The position numbers and the translations under genes are program-made. From NCBI GenBank assembly GCA_020435185.1, contig JAGRAA010000219.1, positions 1-7,889 on the forward strand: a stretch of DNA of 7,889 nucleotides, written 5' to 3'. Positions 1-5,219 of this stretch are shown in pieces. Every line of letters begins with the position of its first letter. Position 1 is the stretch's first letter. The notes under the pieces were generated by a model. It was not told the origin of the DNA, did not search any database, and saw only the letters and a list, made by a program, of their open reading frames with translations. The stretch comes from Bdellovibrionales bacterium. GTDB lineage: Bacteria > Bdellovibrionota > Bdellovibrionia > Bdellovibrionales > UBA1609.

Positions 1-496
1 TTCTCCCTAAGCTCACCAAGGGAATGTCCCACTGATTTTGAAACGGCCATAAGCTGTCCTTTTGCTTTTGTACGTAGGAATCTATTTCTTTCCTTTGAGC
101 AAAAACTTCTTTTTTAATTTGGTCTGACGATAGGCCATAGGTTTTGAAAAAATCTTTATCTATATATAAGTTGTCAAAATCCTTAGATAGCTCGCCATAA
201 AGAACAATATGGCTATTCCCCTTCAAAATTTGCTGCCCTTTTTGCAAAGAACTTTGCGCCACCAGGTCAACCGTGTCCATAGAGTTAGAAAAGAAACGAT
301 CTATTTCAGCCGCCAGTCTCTCGACGGATGTTTTATTGTACTCAAAGACCAAGTTAACTTTATCTTGTTTAAAAAAGCTTACGGCTAGGTACAAATAAGC
401 GGATACACAGGCAAACAGGAGAAAACTGATCACAAGTAAGATTTTGTATCGAATAGAAAAGGAGCTCTGTTGACGAGCTAATTCATGGGTACTCAT
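1..496 (-). CDS. Membrane-anchored sensor-like protein, N-terminal fragment (runs off left edge)
   Basis: An open minus-strand frame starts at the ATG at 496-494 and continues past base 1, giving 165 residues without a stop. The N-terminus is a short basic cytoplasmic stretch (MSTHELARQQSSFSIRYK), followed by one strong hydrophobic helix at about residues 19-42 (ILLVISFLLFACVSAYLYLAV). After it comes a soluble, charged region rich in helix-forming residues, as expected for the extracytoplasmic sensor part of a chemoreceptor, diguanylate cyclase, PP2C phosphatase or cyclase. The output domain lies outside the window, so the class cannot be decided. No Shine-Dalgarno sequence precedes the ATG, but a sigma-28-like promoter ends 7 nt before it. 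That would give an almost leaderless mRNA and point to motility or chemotaxis. The reading frame is certain; the function is inference. Confidence 0.75.
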   Translation of the reverse strand, partial: MSTHELARQQSSFSIRYKILLVISFLLFACVSAYLYLAVSFFKQDKVNLVFEYNKTSVERLAAEIDRFFSNSMDTVDLVAQSSLQKGQQILKGNSHIVLYGELSKDFDNLYIDKDFFKTYGLSSDQIKKEVFAQRKEIDSYVQKQKDSLWPFQNQWDIPLVSLGR

Positions 497-503
497 AAAT
501 TTA

Positions 504-530
504 CTATCGGCTGAATTCTTGTAAAATTTG
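504..530 (-). promoter_or_regulatory. Sigma-28 (FliA)-like promoter for the minus-strand sensor gene
   Basis: On the minus strand the sequence reads CAAATTTT, 11 nt spacer, GCCGATAG. The known FliA consensus is TAAAGTTT-N11-GCCGATAA, so the match is 6/8 and 7/8 with the exact spacer. The -10 element ends at 504 and the gene's ATG begins at 496, so transcription would start about at 497-499. This fits the absence of a Shine-Dalgarno sequence. The match is seen directly; use by FliA is inferred. Confidence 0.55.
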
Positions 531-666
531 ACCCAAATACTTGAAAAAACTTAAAAATAATCAAATTTTGTGTATCTCTTGTTCATCATAGATTACAAAA
601 AATTTACAAAATTACCCCTTTGTCCGACTCCTTTCACCACGGCTGTAAATTCTCTGGTAAAACCAC

Positions 667-695
667 TTGCCCACCGACCAGTAATTAGATATAAG
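667..695 (+). promoter_or_regulatory. Sigma-70-type promoter of rpsD
   Basis: TTGCCC at 667-672 and TATAAG at 690-695 are separated by exactly 17 nt. The following TCGGGG (696-701) is a GC-rich discriminator, typical of stringently controlled ribosomal promoters. The predicted start near 702 leaves a leader of only about 40 nt, too short for the large S4-binding pseudoknot known from alpha-operon or Bacillus-type rpsD leaders. The rpsD ribosome binding site AAGGA lies at 731-735. The rest of the 497-740 intergenic stretch shows nothing further I can support. Confidence 0.6.
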
Positions 696-740
696 TCGGG
701 GCTTGAATTTCAATAATCTCTTATATCTCAAAGGATTAAA

Positions 741-1376
741 ATGGCTAATACGGGAAAAAAGTCAGCACGTTTTAAAATTCAAAGAAGGTTAGGGACCGAA
801 TTACCTGGTCTTGGCAAAGCTGGAGCTTTAGAAAGACGCCCCTACCCTCCTGGTGAAAATGGCAATAAAAGAAAAAAGTATTCGGATTTTGCTCTTCGTT
901 TAGAAGAAAAACAAAAAATCAGATTTCACTATATTCTTAGAGAAAAACAACTTCGTCGTTTTATTCGCGACTCTAAAAGAGGCGGAGGAAACGAGTCTTG
1001 GATCACAAAATTAGTTGGTCTTTTAGAATCTCGATTAGACAACGTTGTCTTTCGTTTAGGCTTTGCACCGAGCATTAAGTCAGCTCGTCAGTTAGTCAGT
1101 CATGGTCACGTCCTTGTTGACGGAAAAGTTCTTAATATTGGTTCAGCTGTGGTTAAACCTGGACAGGTTATTTCTCTGAAAGAGAAAGCTTATGAAGGGC
1201 AAACTTACCTTCATGCAAAACAAAACCCTCGTCTTGAAGTCCCTGATTATCTTAAAAAAGAAGAGAAAAACGGCAAAGAGGAAGGTGAGATTGTAGCTAC
1301 TCCTCGATTAGAGCACGTTCCTTTTACTTTTGATTCTGGACTATTCACAGAATATTACGCTGCACGTAAAGTCTAA
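741..1376 (+). CDS. rpsD: 30S ribosomal protein S4, cysteine-free form
   Basis: S4 is a primary 16S rRNA-binding protein that nucleates 30S assembly and, with S3 and S5, lines the mRNA entry site. The 211 residues follow the family closely. An N-terminal S4 domain contains the RRLGTEL and ERRPYPPGENG stretches and EEKQKIRFHYILREKQLRRF at about 55-74. The RNA-binding S4 fold follows (LLESRLDNVVFRLGF, then SARQLVSHGHVLVDGKVLNIGSAVVKPGQVISLKEKA). The N-terminal region has no cysteines, so this is the non-zinc (C-minus) form. The C-terminus has a lysine/glutamate-rich insert and a tail after EYY that is longer than usual (E. coli S4 has 206 residues). The ATG is supported by AAGGA five bases upstream. 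It stands outside the usual rpsM-rpsK-rpsD-rpoA cluster, as in Firmicutes; whether a second S4 exists elsewhere cannot be seen here. Confidence 0.97.
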   Translation: MANTGKKSARFKIQRRLGTELPGLGKAGALERRPYPPGENGNKRKKYSDFALRLEEKQKIRFHYILREKQLRRFIRDSKRGGGNESWITKLVGLLESRLDNVVFRLGFAPSIKSARQLVSHGHVLVDGKVLNIGSAVVKPGQVISLKEKAYEGQTYLHAKQNPRLEVPDYLKKEEKNGKEEGEIVATPRLEHVPFTFDSGLFTEYYAARKV

Positions 1377-1398
1377 GGTATTGTAACCCATTTTTGCA

Positions 1399-1444
1399 TT
1401 ACTCTCCGATAGAGAAACTAACTCATCTACGGATCGGAGAGTAA
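1399..1444 (+). promoter_or_regulatory. Perfect 12-bp hairpin masking the ribosome binding site of the zinc-ribbon gene
   Basis: TTACTCTCCGAT (1399-1410) and ATCGGAGAGTAA (1433-1444) are exact inverted repeats around a 22-nt loop. The right arm contains GGAGAG (1436-1441), the Shine-Dalgarno sequence of the gene starting at 1447, so in the folded mRNA the ribosome binding site is paired. No T-run follows on either strand, which argues against an intrinsic terminator. A translational switch, RNA thermometer or protein-bound element is possible; its function is inferred. Confidence 0.6.
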
Positions 1445-1446
1445 AA

Positions 1447-1650
1447 ATGGAGCAGCCCTGGAAAAACCAAAAAAGCAATAACAACAAAGAACATCAAGCT
1501 TTCATTGAAACGCAAAACTGCTGTGCACTCTGCGGAAATGAGCTAAAAATCACTGTTGAATCCTATCTTTGTGACTATAATTTAAGAGAAGAAGCTTTTT
1601 GTGAGCGTTGCGAAATAAAGACCAGAATAAAAGATCATAAGTTACATTAG
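1447..1650 (+). CDS. Small zinc-ribbon protein of unknown function
   Basis: This 67-residue protein has two CxxC knuckles, C26-x2-C29 (CALCG) and C52-x2-C55 (CERCE), with extra cysteines at 25 and 42. Spacing of about 22 residues between knuckles is typical of a structural zinc ribbon or treble clef. The N-terminal 20 residues are polar and asparagine/lysine rich; the C-terminus is basic (KTRIKDHKLH), compatible with nucleic-acid or ribosome contact. The start is supported by GGAGAG five bases upstream. It lies 70 bp after rpsD with no promoter I can identify between, so co-transcription is likely and control may act through the hairpin at 1399-1444. I do not recognise a named family; a link to translation is inferred only from position. 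Confidence 0.75.
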   Translation: MEQPWKNQKSNNNKEHQAFIETQNCCALCGNELKITVESYLCDYNLREEAFCERCEIKTRIKDHKLH

Positions 1651-1674
1651 TCAAAAAAATGTCGGTTTTTTTGA
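1651..1674 (+). terminator. Weak AT-only hairpin with T7 run after the zinc-ribbon gene
   Basis: TCAAAAAAA (1651-1659) and TTTTTTTGA (1666-1674) are exact inverted repeats with a TGTCGG loop, directly after the stop codon. The stem is nearly all A-T, so a stable terminator hairpin is doubtful, but the T run and position fit a 3' end. A second pairing, GTCAAAAA (1650-1657) with TTTTTGAC (1680-1687), is mutually exclusive with it. Confidence 0.3.
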
Positions 1675-1737
1675 TCAAATTTTTGACATAACAACAAAGA
1701 TAACAATAACTTAACACTAATTAATAAATAATTAATG

Positions 1738-1767
1738 TTGATTTATATCCTATAAACTTCCTATAAT
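1738..1767 (+). promoter_or_regulatory. Sigma-70-type promoter of the HPF-like gene
   Basis: TTGATT at 1738-1743 and a perfect TATAAT at 1762-1767 are separated by 18 nt. The 30 bases upstream of the -35 box are almost pure A/T (ATTAATAAATAATTAAT), resembling an UP element. Transcription should begin around 1774-1775, giving an mRNA leader of about 160 nt before the ATG at 1934. Confidence 0.65.
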
Positions 1768-1774
1768 AATCTAT

Positions 1775-1933
1775 AGAGCGAATATTCTTAAGTTCGCTCA
1801 CGGAATCAGACAGATAACCATATCCCCCCTTTTGACCTAAAGGCGAAGTTTCCTAGCTGGGATGTGATTAATGAATAATAGTCTCTTCTAAGAGACCTTG
1901 AATTTGTCCTTAAATTAAAGACGGAGGTGTAAT
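1775..1933 (+). promoter_or_regulatory. Structured 5' leader of the HPF-like gene
   Basis: Three helices can be read in this untranslated stretch. Hairpin 1 is GAGCGAA (1776-1782) with TTCGCTC (1793-1799), at the very 5' end. Helix 2 is CATATCCC (1819-1826) with GGGATGTG (1859-1866; one G-U pair), enclosing a smaller CCTTT/AAAGG hairpin (1828-1832 with 1839-1843) that competes with a CTA..TAG pairing. Hairpin 3 is GTCTCT (1881-1886) with AGAGAC (1891-1896), loop TCTA. The leader ends in a strong Shine-Dalgarno sequence GGAGGTG (1923-1929). No known riboswitch consensus was recognised. A regulatory RNA, possibly controlling hibernation-factor synthesis, is an inference; it could also be an unregulated leader. 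Confidence 0.45.
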
Positions 1934-2224
1934 ATGTCCAGTTTAAACATAAACGGTTTTGAGTTAGATGGTGAGCTTAAGTCTTTGATTAAACAACGTA
2001 TGCTAAAGCTCGAAAAACATTCCCCATCGACATCTCACCAATTTGTTAATTTATCTAAATTGGCAGAAGGAATGTACCAAGGGTCTATTAAGGTCTCTTC
2101 TGTGGATCAAAAGTTTTTTTCCGAAGGGTCGTCGGAAGATATTCATCAACTGATCGAGCAACTCTCTCAAGATTTGGATCTCCAGTTATCTAACTGGAAA
2201 CAAAATAGAAAATTATTTGAGTAA
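1934..2224 (+). CDS. HPF/RaiA-like ribosome hibernation factor, short form
   Basis: The 96-residue protein has the length of short HPF (95 in E. coli) and its beta-alpha-beta-beta-beta-alpha layout. It starts with strand LNINGFEL, then helix GELKSLIKQRMLKLEKH (the position of the family's LREYVxxKLxKLE helix). Strands around 35-41 and 47-56 (YQGSIKVSS) follow, then FFSEGSSEDIHQLIEQLSQDLDLQLSNWKQNR, matching the family's FxAEAxxxDMYAAIDxLxDKLxRQLxKHK. Such proteins occupy the mRNA/tRNA channel of the 30S subunit and drive 70S dimerisation or inactivation in stationary phase. It is more acidic and serine-rich than E. coli HPF, with fewer basic residues in the final helix, so binding may differ. 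The start is fixed by GGAGGTG just upstream. It has its own promoter and terminator, so it is probably monocistronic. The family call is by pattern, not by search. Confidence 0.7.
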   Translation: MSSLNINGFELDGELKSLIKQRMLKLEKHSPSTSHQFVNLSKLAEGMYQGSIKVSSVDQKFFSEGSSEDIHQLIEQLSQDLDLQLSNWKQNRKLFE

Positions 2225-2250
2225 TTAAAATATAGCTAATCAAAGATATA

Positions 2251-2286
2251 GGGCTGTTTTCCTGTTAAACAGCCCTTTTTATTTTT
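2251..2286 (+). terminator. Intrinsic terminator of the HPF-like gene
   Basis: GGGCTGTTT (2251-2259) and AAACAGCCC (2267-2275) form a perfect 9-bp stem with a 7-nt loop, followed by TTTTTATTTTT. It lies 27 bases after the stop codon. The minus-strand DUF3307-like gene has its stop codon (2287-2285) inside the T-tract, so the two genes converge here with almost no spare sequence. In the minus direction the hairpin is followed by TATATCTTTG, a poor U-tract. Confidence 0.93.
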
Positions 2287-2680
2287 ATAACAAGCTACCT
2301 CTATAAATCAGAACAGCCACTATTGCTAAATGCGTTAAGTGATGAAACATTTGATCAAATCCAAAAATATTCCAAAAGCTAGATTTAGATTTATCATTAA
2401 ATCGCCCTAAATACCTGGGGCCTGATTTGATTCTATCCATGATAAAATGACAGGCAAAATCCACAAGACTTAGCCACCAGAGGGACGCATTAACCATAAG
2501 AACAATGGCTAAAGTCAAAATAGCATGTACAGCACAATGTATAGACAAGGGCGCTAAAAATTCCCACCCTGGAAGGGTTTTTTTCAGCATATACTCACGC
2601 TGTAACGGAAAATCAGCTACAAATTGTTTCAACTGAAATAAAATCAGCAATATAAATATATGTTCAACCTCAGGACTCAT
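2285..2680 (-). CDS. DUF3307-like integral membrane protein
   Basis: The 131-residue, mainly hydrophobic protein has about four membrane helices (roughly 7-23, 44-63, 64-80 and 112-127). It carries polar residues within them in the pattern of the DUF3307 family: QFVADFPLQ near 19-27, H48 and H52, DFACHFIMDRIK at 74-85 and FDQMFHHLTH at 108-117. The recurring Asp/His residues could form a metal site in the membrane, but the family has no established function known to me. The ATG at 2680-2678 is the only sensible start. The nearest Shine-Dalgarno-like sequence, GGGG, is 13 nt upstream, and a 5-bp hairpin (CTCAT/ATGAG, 2676-2690) covers the start codon. It is divergent from the next plus-strand gene. 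Family call moderate. Confidence 0.75.
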   Translation of the reverse strand: MSPEVEHIFILLILFQLKQFVADFPLQREYMLKKTLPGWEFLAPLSIHCAVHAILTLAIVLMVNASLWWLSLVDFACHFIMDRIKSGPRYLGRFNDKSKSSFWNIFGFDQMFHHLTHLAIVAVLIYRGSLL

Positions 2681-2777
2681 AAAAAATGAGCATCCCCTTT
2701 TTATCTATTTCTGTTAATAGCTTAATTTCTCATAGCAAGGCAAACAAGACAAATAGATAGAGGGATAGACAAAGGTC

Positions 2778-2806
2778 TTGTCCTTTAATTACGAAGTCCC
2801 TACAAT
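2778..2806 (+). promoter_or_regulatory. Sigma-70-type promoter of the VC0807-like membrane gene
   Basis: TTGTCC at 2778-2783 and TACAAT at 2801-2806 are separated by 17 nt. A small palindrome GACAA-N5-TTGTC (2768-2782) overlaps the -35 box and could be an operator, though arms this short may be chance. The predicted start near 2813 falls on or after the GGGG that would serve an ATG at 2823, and therefore favours the downstream ATG at 2859 as the translation start. Confidence 0.5.
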
Positions 2807-2858
2807 GACGGGGTAAAACAATATGCTTTCCAAGCAAAAACTTTATCTAGGGCAAAAT

Positions 2859-3599
2859 ATGAAAGAAAACCAAGAAAATCCCCTTCTAAATTTAGGCATA
2901 AATATTATTATTCCTGTCATCGCCTTAAAACAGCTATCAGAAAGAATCAATCCTAGTGTCGCTCTCGTAGTTGCTTTGTTATTTCCAGTGGGATACTTCA
3001 TCTTTGACTACGTAAAACTAAAAAAGAAAAATTTGATGTCTATTTTGGGCTTCGTCAATATTGTTTTAACCGGTGGCCTTGCTCTGTTTACGGTTAAAGG
3101 AGTATGGTTCGCTGTAAAAGAAGCCGCCTTCCCTCTTATTATCGGCTTAGTCATTTTTATTTCACAATACACTAAAAAACCACTCATGAGAATTTTTGTA
3201 TACAATGAAAACTTTATGGATGTTCCTCGAGTAGAGCAAATTATCGGCGAAAAAAACCATGAAAAAGCTTTAGATAGACACTTTAAAAAGTCTACCGCTT
3301 TATTCGCTTACTCGTTTTTTCTGAGTGCAATTTTAAATTATGTTTTAGCTAGGTATATATTCGTAGACATCGACCCCACTCTAAGCCACGAAGCTCATCA
3401 AGTTATACTTAACGAACAGATTGCCAAAATGACTTGGGTAAGTTTTTTAGTTATTGCCCTTCCGCTTACTCTGTTTATGCTCCTCATAGGAGTCCACTTG
3501 AATAATGGAATTCGAAAACTCACAAATTTAAAAACTGAAGAAATTTTTCCTATGCTCGCAGTTAAAGACAAGGACCAGGAGCTCACTAATAATCAGTAA
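2859..3599 (+). CDS. Six-helix inner-membrane protein, VC0807-family-like
   Basis: From the ATG at 2859 the product has 246 residues. Hydrophobic segments lie, counted from that Met, at about 12-25, 33-52, 59-79, 85-104, 146-168 and 191-214, giving six membrane helices with a cytoplasm-like charged loop (VEQIIGEKNHEKALDRHFKKST). The NPLLNLGINIIIPVIAL opening and the RIFVYNENFMDVPRVEQI region resemble VC0807-type membrane proteins, a family without a firm function. The frame is also open from an ATG at 2823 (258 residues). I prefer 2859 because AGGG sits six bases before it and the mapped promoter would leave no ribosome binding site for 2823. The 3' end overlaps the convergent secreted coiled-coil gene by 14 bp, with no terminator visible between them. 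Confidence 0.75.
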   Translation: MKENQENPLLNLGINIIIPVIALKQLSERINPSVALVVALLFPVGYFIFDYVKLKKKNLMSILGFVNIVLTGGLALFTVKGVWFAVKEAAFPLIIGLVIFISQYTKKPLMRIFVYNENFMDVPRVEQIIGEKNHEKALDRHFKKSTALFAYSFFLSAILNYVLARYIFVDIDPTLSHEAHQVILNEQIAKMTWVSFLVIALPLTLFMLLIGVHLNNGIRKLTNLKTEEIFPMLAVKDKDQELTNNQ

Positions 3600-4017
3600 T
3601 CCCCAACTCTTCAAGAGCCGGTATTTCTTGCCCTTTAGCTTTTATTTTATTTACTAACGCTTGAAATTCTTTATATTTTTTACGCTTTTTTTCCCGATCC
3701 AAACGATACTCTTCTTCGGCTCGTAAATAACCGCTATCGTCTTGCTCTTCTTCTTTTTTCAATTTTTGCGCCTCAGCATACTGTCTACGGGCGACATCAA
3801 ACTCCCTCTGATCCATCAAGCGTATTTTTCTTTGCTCCTGCCGAGCCCGTGTTCTTTGAATTTCCCATTCTTCGTTCTCATGCTTTTGCTTGAAGTAACT
3901 TTCATAACGCAACTTCATATCCTGCAAGATTCTCGCTTTTCGCGACACCATCTCGTCACTCTCCGCCCAGAGAGGATTAAACTTGAAAACAATGAGCAAT
4001 AGCAAATATCGATACAT
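3586..4017 (-). CDS. Small secreted, highly charged coiled-coil protein of unknown function
   Basis: The 143 residues begin with a signal peptide (MYRYLLLLIVFKFNPLWA, likely cut after Ala18 before ESDE). The rest is almost entirely charged, helical sequence (rich in Arg, Lys, Glu and Gln, no cysteines) from about 20 to 125, predicted to be a long coiled coil. A short tail follows (GQEIPALEELGITDY). A periplasmic structural or adaptor role is plausible, but no family is recognised. No good Shine-Dalgarno sequence precedes the ATG at 4017-4015. The stop codon lies inside the last codons of the convergent membrane-protein gene (14-bp overlap). The signal peptide together with a consistent low-complexity coil supports a real gene. 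Confidence 0.7.
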   Translation of the reverse strand: MYRYLLLLIVFKFNPLWAESDEMVSRKARILQDMKLRYESYFKQKHENEEWEIQRTRARQEQRKIRLMDQREFDVARRQYAEAQKLKKEEEQDDSGYLRAEEEYRLDREKKRKKYKEFQALVNKIKAKGQEIPALEELGITDY

Positions 4018-4114
4018 ATCTGTAGGATATCACGGCTAAAAATGAACAGGTACACAAAAAAATCATAGTCCTTTTACTCGACCTATGTTTTACTCAATTC
4101 CGTAAAAACCTAAG

Positions 4115-4188
4115 TGGGCTTAATAATATGGGCTTAATAATGGCCTAATCTATAAATGGTCTAACCTGATATTAGATCTAATAAGTGA
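4115..4188 (+). repeat. Tandem 13-bp direct repeat with degenerate copies upstream of sohB
   Basis: TGGGCTTAATAAT occurs exactly at 4115-4127 and again at 4129-4141. Weaker copies follow at 4141 (TGGCCTAATC), 4157 (TGGTCTAACC) and 4173 (TAGATCTAAT). Start-to-start distances are 14, 12, 16 and 16 bp. The array ends at the sohB Shine-Dalgarno sequence. It may be a cluster of regulator sites; no convincing -35 box accompanies the TATAAA at 4151-4156. The remaining part of this 179-bp gap (4018-4114) shows nothing I can name. Confidence 0.6.
4170..4183 (+). promoter_or_regulatory. 14-bp perfect palindrome before the sohB ribosome binding site
   Basis: TATTAGATCTAATA is an exact palindrome ending three bases before the sohB Shine-Dalgarno sequence GAGGTG (4187-4192). 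As DNA it is a plausible dimeric-repressor operator; with no loop it would be a poor RNA hairpin. Its function is inferred. Confidence 0.4.
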
Positions 4189-4196
4189 GGTGAATT

Positions 4197-5207
4197 TTGG
4201 AATTTCTATCAGAAATTGGGCTGTTTGGCCTAAAAGCTCTTGTCATCGTAATATCTATCATTGTGGTTTTACTTTTTGGTGTCATGCTGGCTGCCAAAAA
4301 TAAATTGCTCGGAAAACTTGAAGTAAAAGATTTAAATGATCAATACCAAGGCTATTCTAATTTGCTTAAGCAAATCGCGTTTTCAAAAGATGAGTTGAAA
4401 AAAGATGAGAAGTCGCAAAAAAAGAAAGATAAAAAATCTAAAAAAGCCATTCCCTCAAAAATTTATTACATTAAATTTGAAGGTGATATCAAAGCTTCTT
4501 CAGTAGAACAATTGCGAGAAGAAGTTACGACCATACTTTCGGTAGCCTCTAAAAAAGATGAGGTGGTTGTTAATATTGAAAGCCCCGGAGGCATGGTTCA
4601 TACTTATGGACTCGCTGCTGCTCAATTAGAAAGAATAAAAAAGGCGGAAATTCCGCTTACAGTATGTGTAGATAAGGTCGCTGCAAGCGGCGGATATTTA
4701 ATGGCCTGTACAGCCAATAAAATTTTAGCGGCTCCTTTCGCAATAGTTGGATCTATCGGAGTCATTGCCCAGGTTCCAAACTTCAATAAACTATTGAAAA
4801 AAAATAACATCGACTATGAAGAAATCACTTCCGGGGAATATAAAAGAACCGTGAGTCTCTTCGGAGAGATTACAGAAAAAGGAAAACAAAAATTTACTGA
4901 AGACATTGTTGAAACCCATAAGCTCTTTCGCGATTTTGTAAACAAACACAGGCCTCACCTAGACATCAACCAAGTGGCTACAGGTGAACACTGGTACGGA
5001 CAACAGGCCATTGACAAAAAACTCATCGATGAAATCGCCACTAGCGACGAGTATCTCTATTCAAAAATTAACGATTTCCGCATCATTAGTGTGAAAGTTA
5101 AAGAAAAACAAGGCTTACAAAAAAAATTAAGTGAAGCCATGAGTCTTGTCGTAAAAAAAGGAATTTCTGGATATCTCAAAGAAGTAGAAACAGATTATAA
5201 ATTTTAA
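4197..5207 (+). CDS. sohB: SohB-type inner-membrane serine peptidase (family S49)
   Basis: SohB is a membrane-bound relative of signal peptide peptidase SppA, thought to degrade peptides or misfolded proteins in the periplasm. The 336 residues comprise an N-terminal membrane helix (about 11-33), a lysine-rich linker (60-84) and an S49 peptidase domain (about 88-280). VNIESPGGMVHTYGL (125-139) and DKVAASGGYLMAC (159-171) carry the nucleophile Ser164; APFAIVGSIGVIAQVPNFNKLL follows; SGEYKRT (212-218) carries the general-base Lys216. ATGEHWYGQQA near 262-272 is a family hallmark also seen in E. coli SohB (349 residues). The start is TTG, backed by GAGGTG four bases upstream and by keeping the membrane helix; the next ATG would remove most of it. 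It converges on proA with only 12 bp between stops and no clear terminator. Confidence 0.95.
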   Translation: MEFLSEIGLFGLKALVIVISIIVVLLFGVMLAAKNKLLGKLEVKDLNDQYQGYSNLLKQIAFSKDELKKDEKSQKKKDKKSKKAIPSKIYYIKFEGDIKASSVEQLREEVTTILSVASKKDEVVVNIESPGGMVHTYGLAAAQLERIKKAEIPLTVCVDKVAASGGYLMACTANKILAAPFAIVGSIGVIAQVPNFNKLLKKNNIDYEEITSGEYKRTVSLFGEITEKGKQKFTEDIVETHKLFRDFVNKHRPHLDINQVATGEHWYGQQAIDKKLIDEIATSDEYLYSKINDFRIISVKVKEKQGLQKKLSEAMSLVVKKGISGYLKEVETDYKF

Positions 5208-5219
5208 AGTTTTCAAAAT

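Noticed and set aside
1399..1444. Reading the rpsD-downstream hairpin as an intrinsic terminator
   Set aside because: The 22-nt loop and lack of a T-run on either strand do not fit; overlap with the next gene's Shine-Dalgarno sequence fits a translational element better.
2744..2781. ACAAGAC / GTCTTGT inverted repeat in the divergent promoter region
   Set aside because: Seven-bp arms 24 nt apart in a low-complexity A/G-rich stretch; not distinguishable from chance.
3139..3248. Two TTATCGGC sequences (minus-strand GCCGATAA, FliA -10-like) inside the VC0807-like gene
   Set aside because: The positions 11 nt away do not resemble the FliA -35 box, and both encode ordinary Ile-Ile-Gly codons of the gene.
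3742..4002. 86-residue plus-strand frame with hydrophobic leucine/phenylalanine-rich start
   Set aside because: It is the complement of the Lys/Glu-rich coiled-coil gene, which automatically yields Phe/Leu-rich antisense frames.
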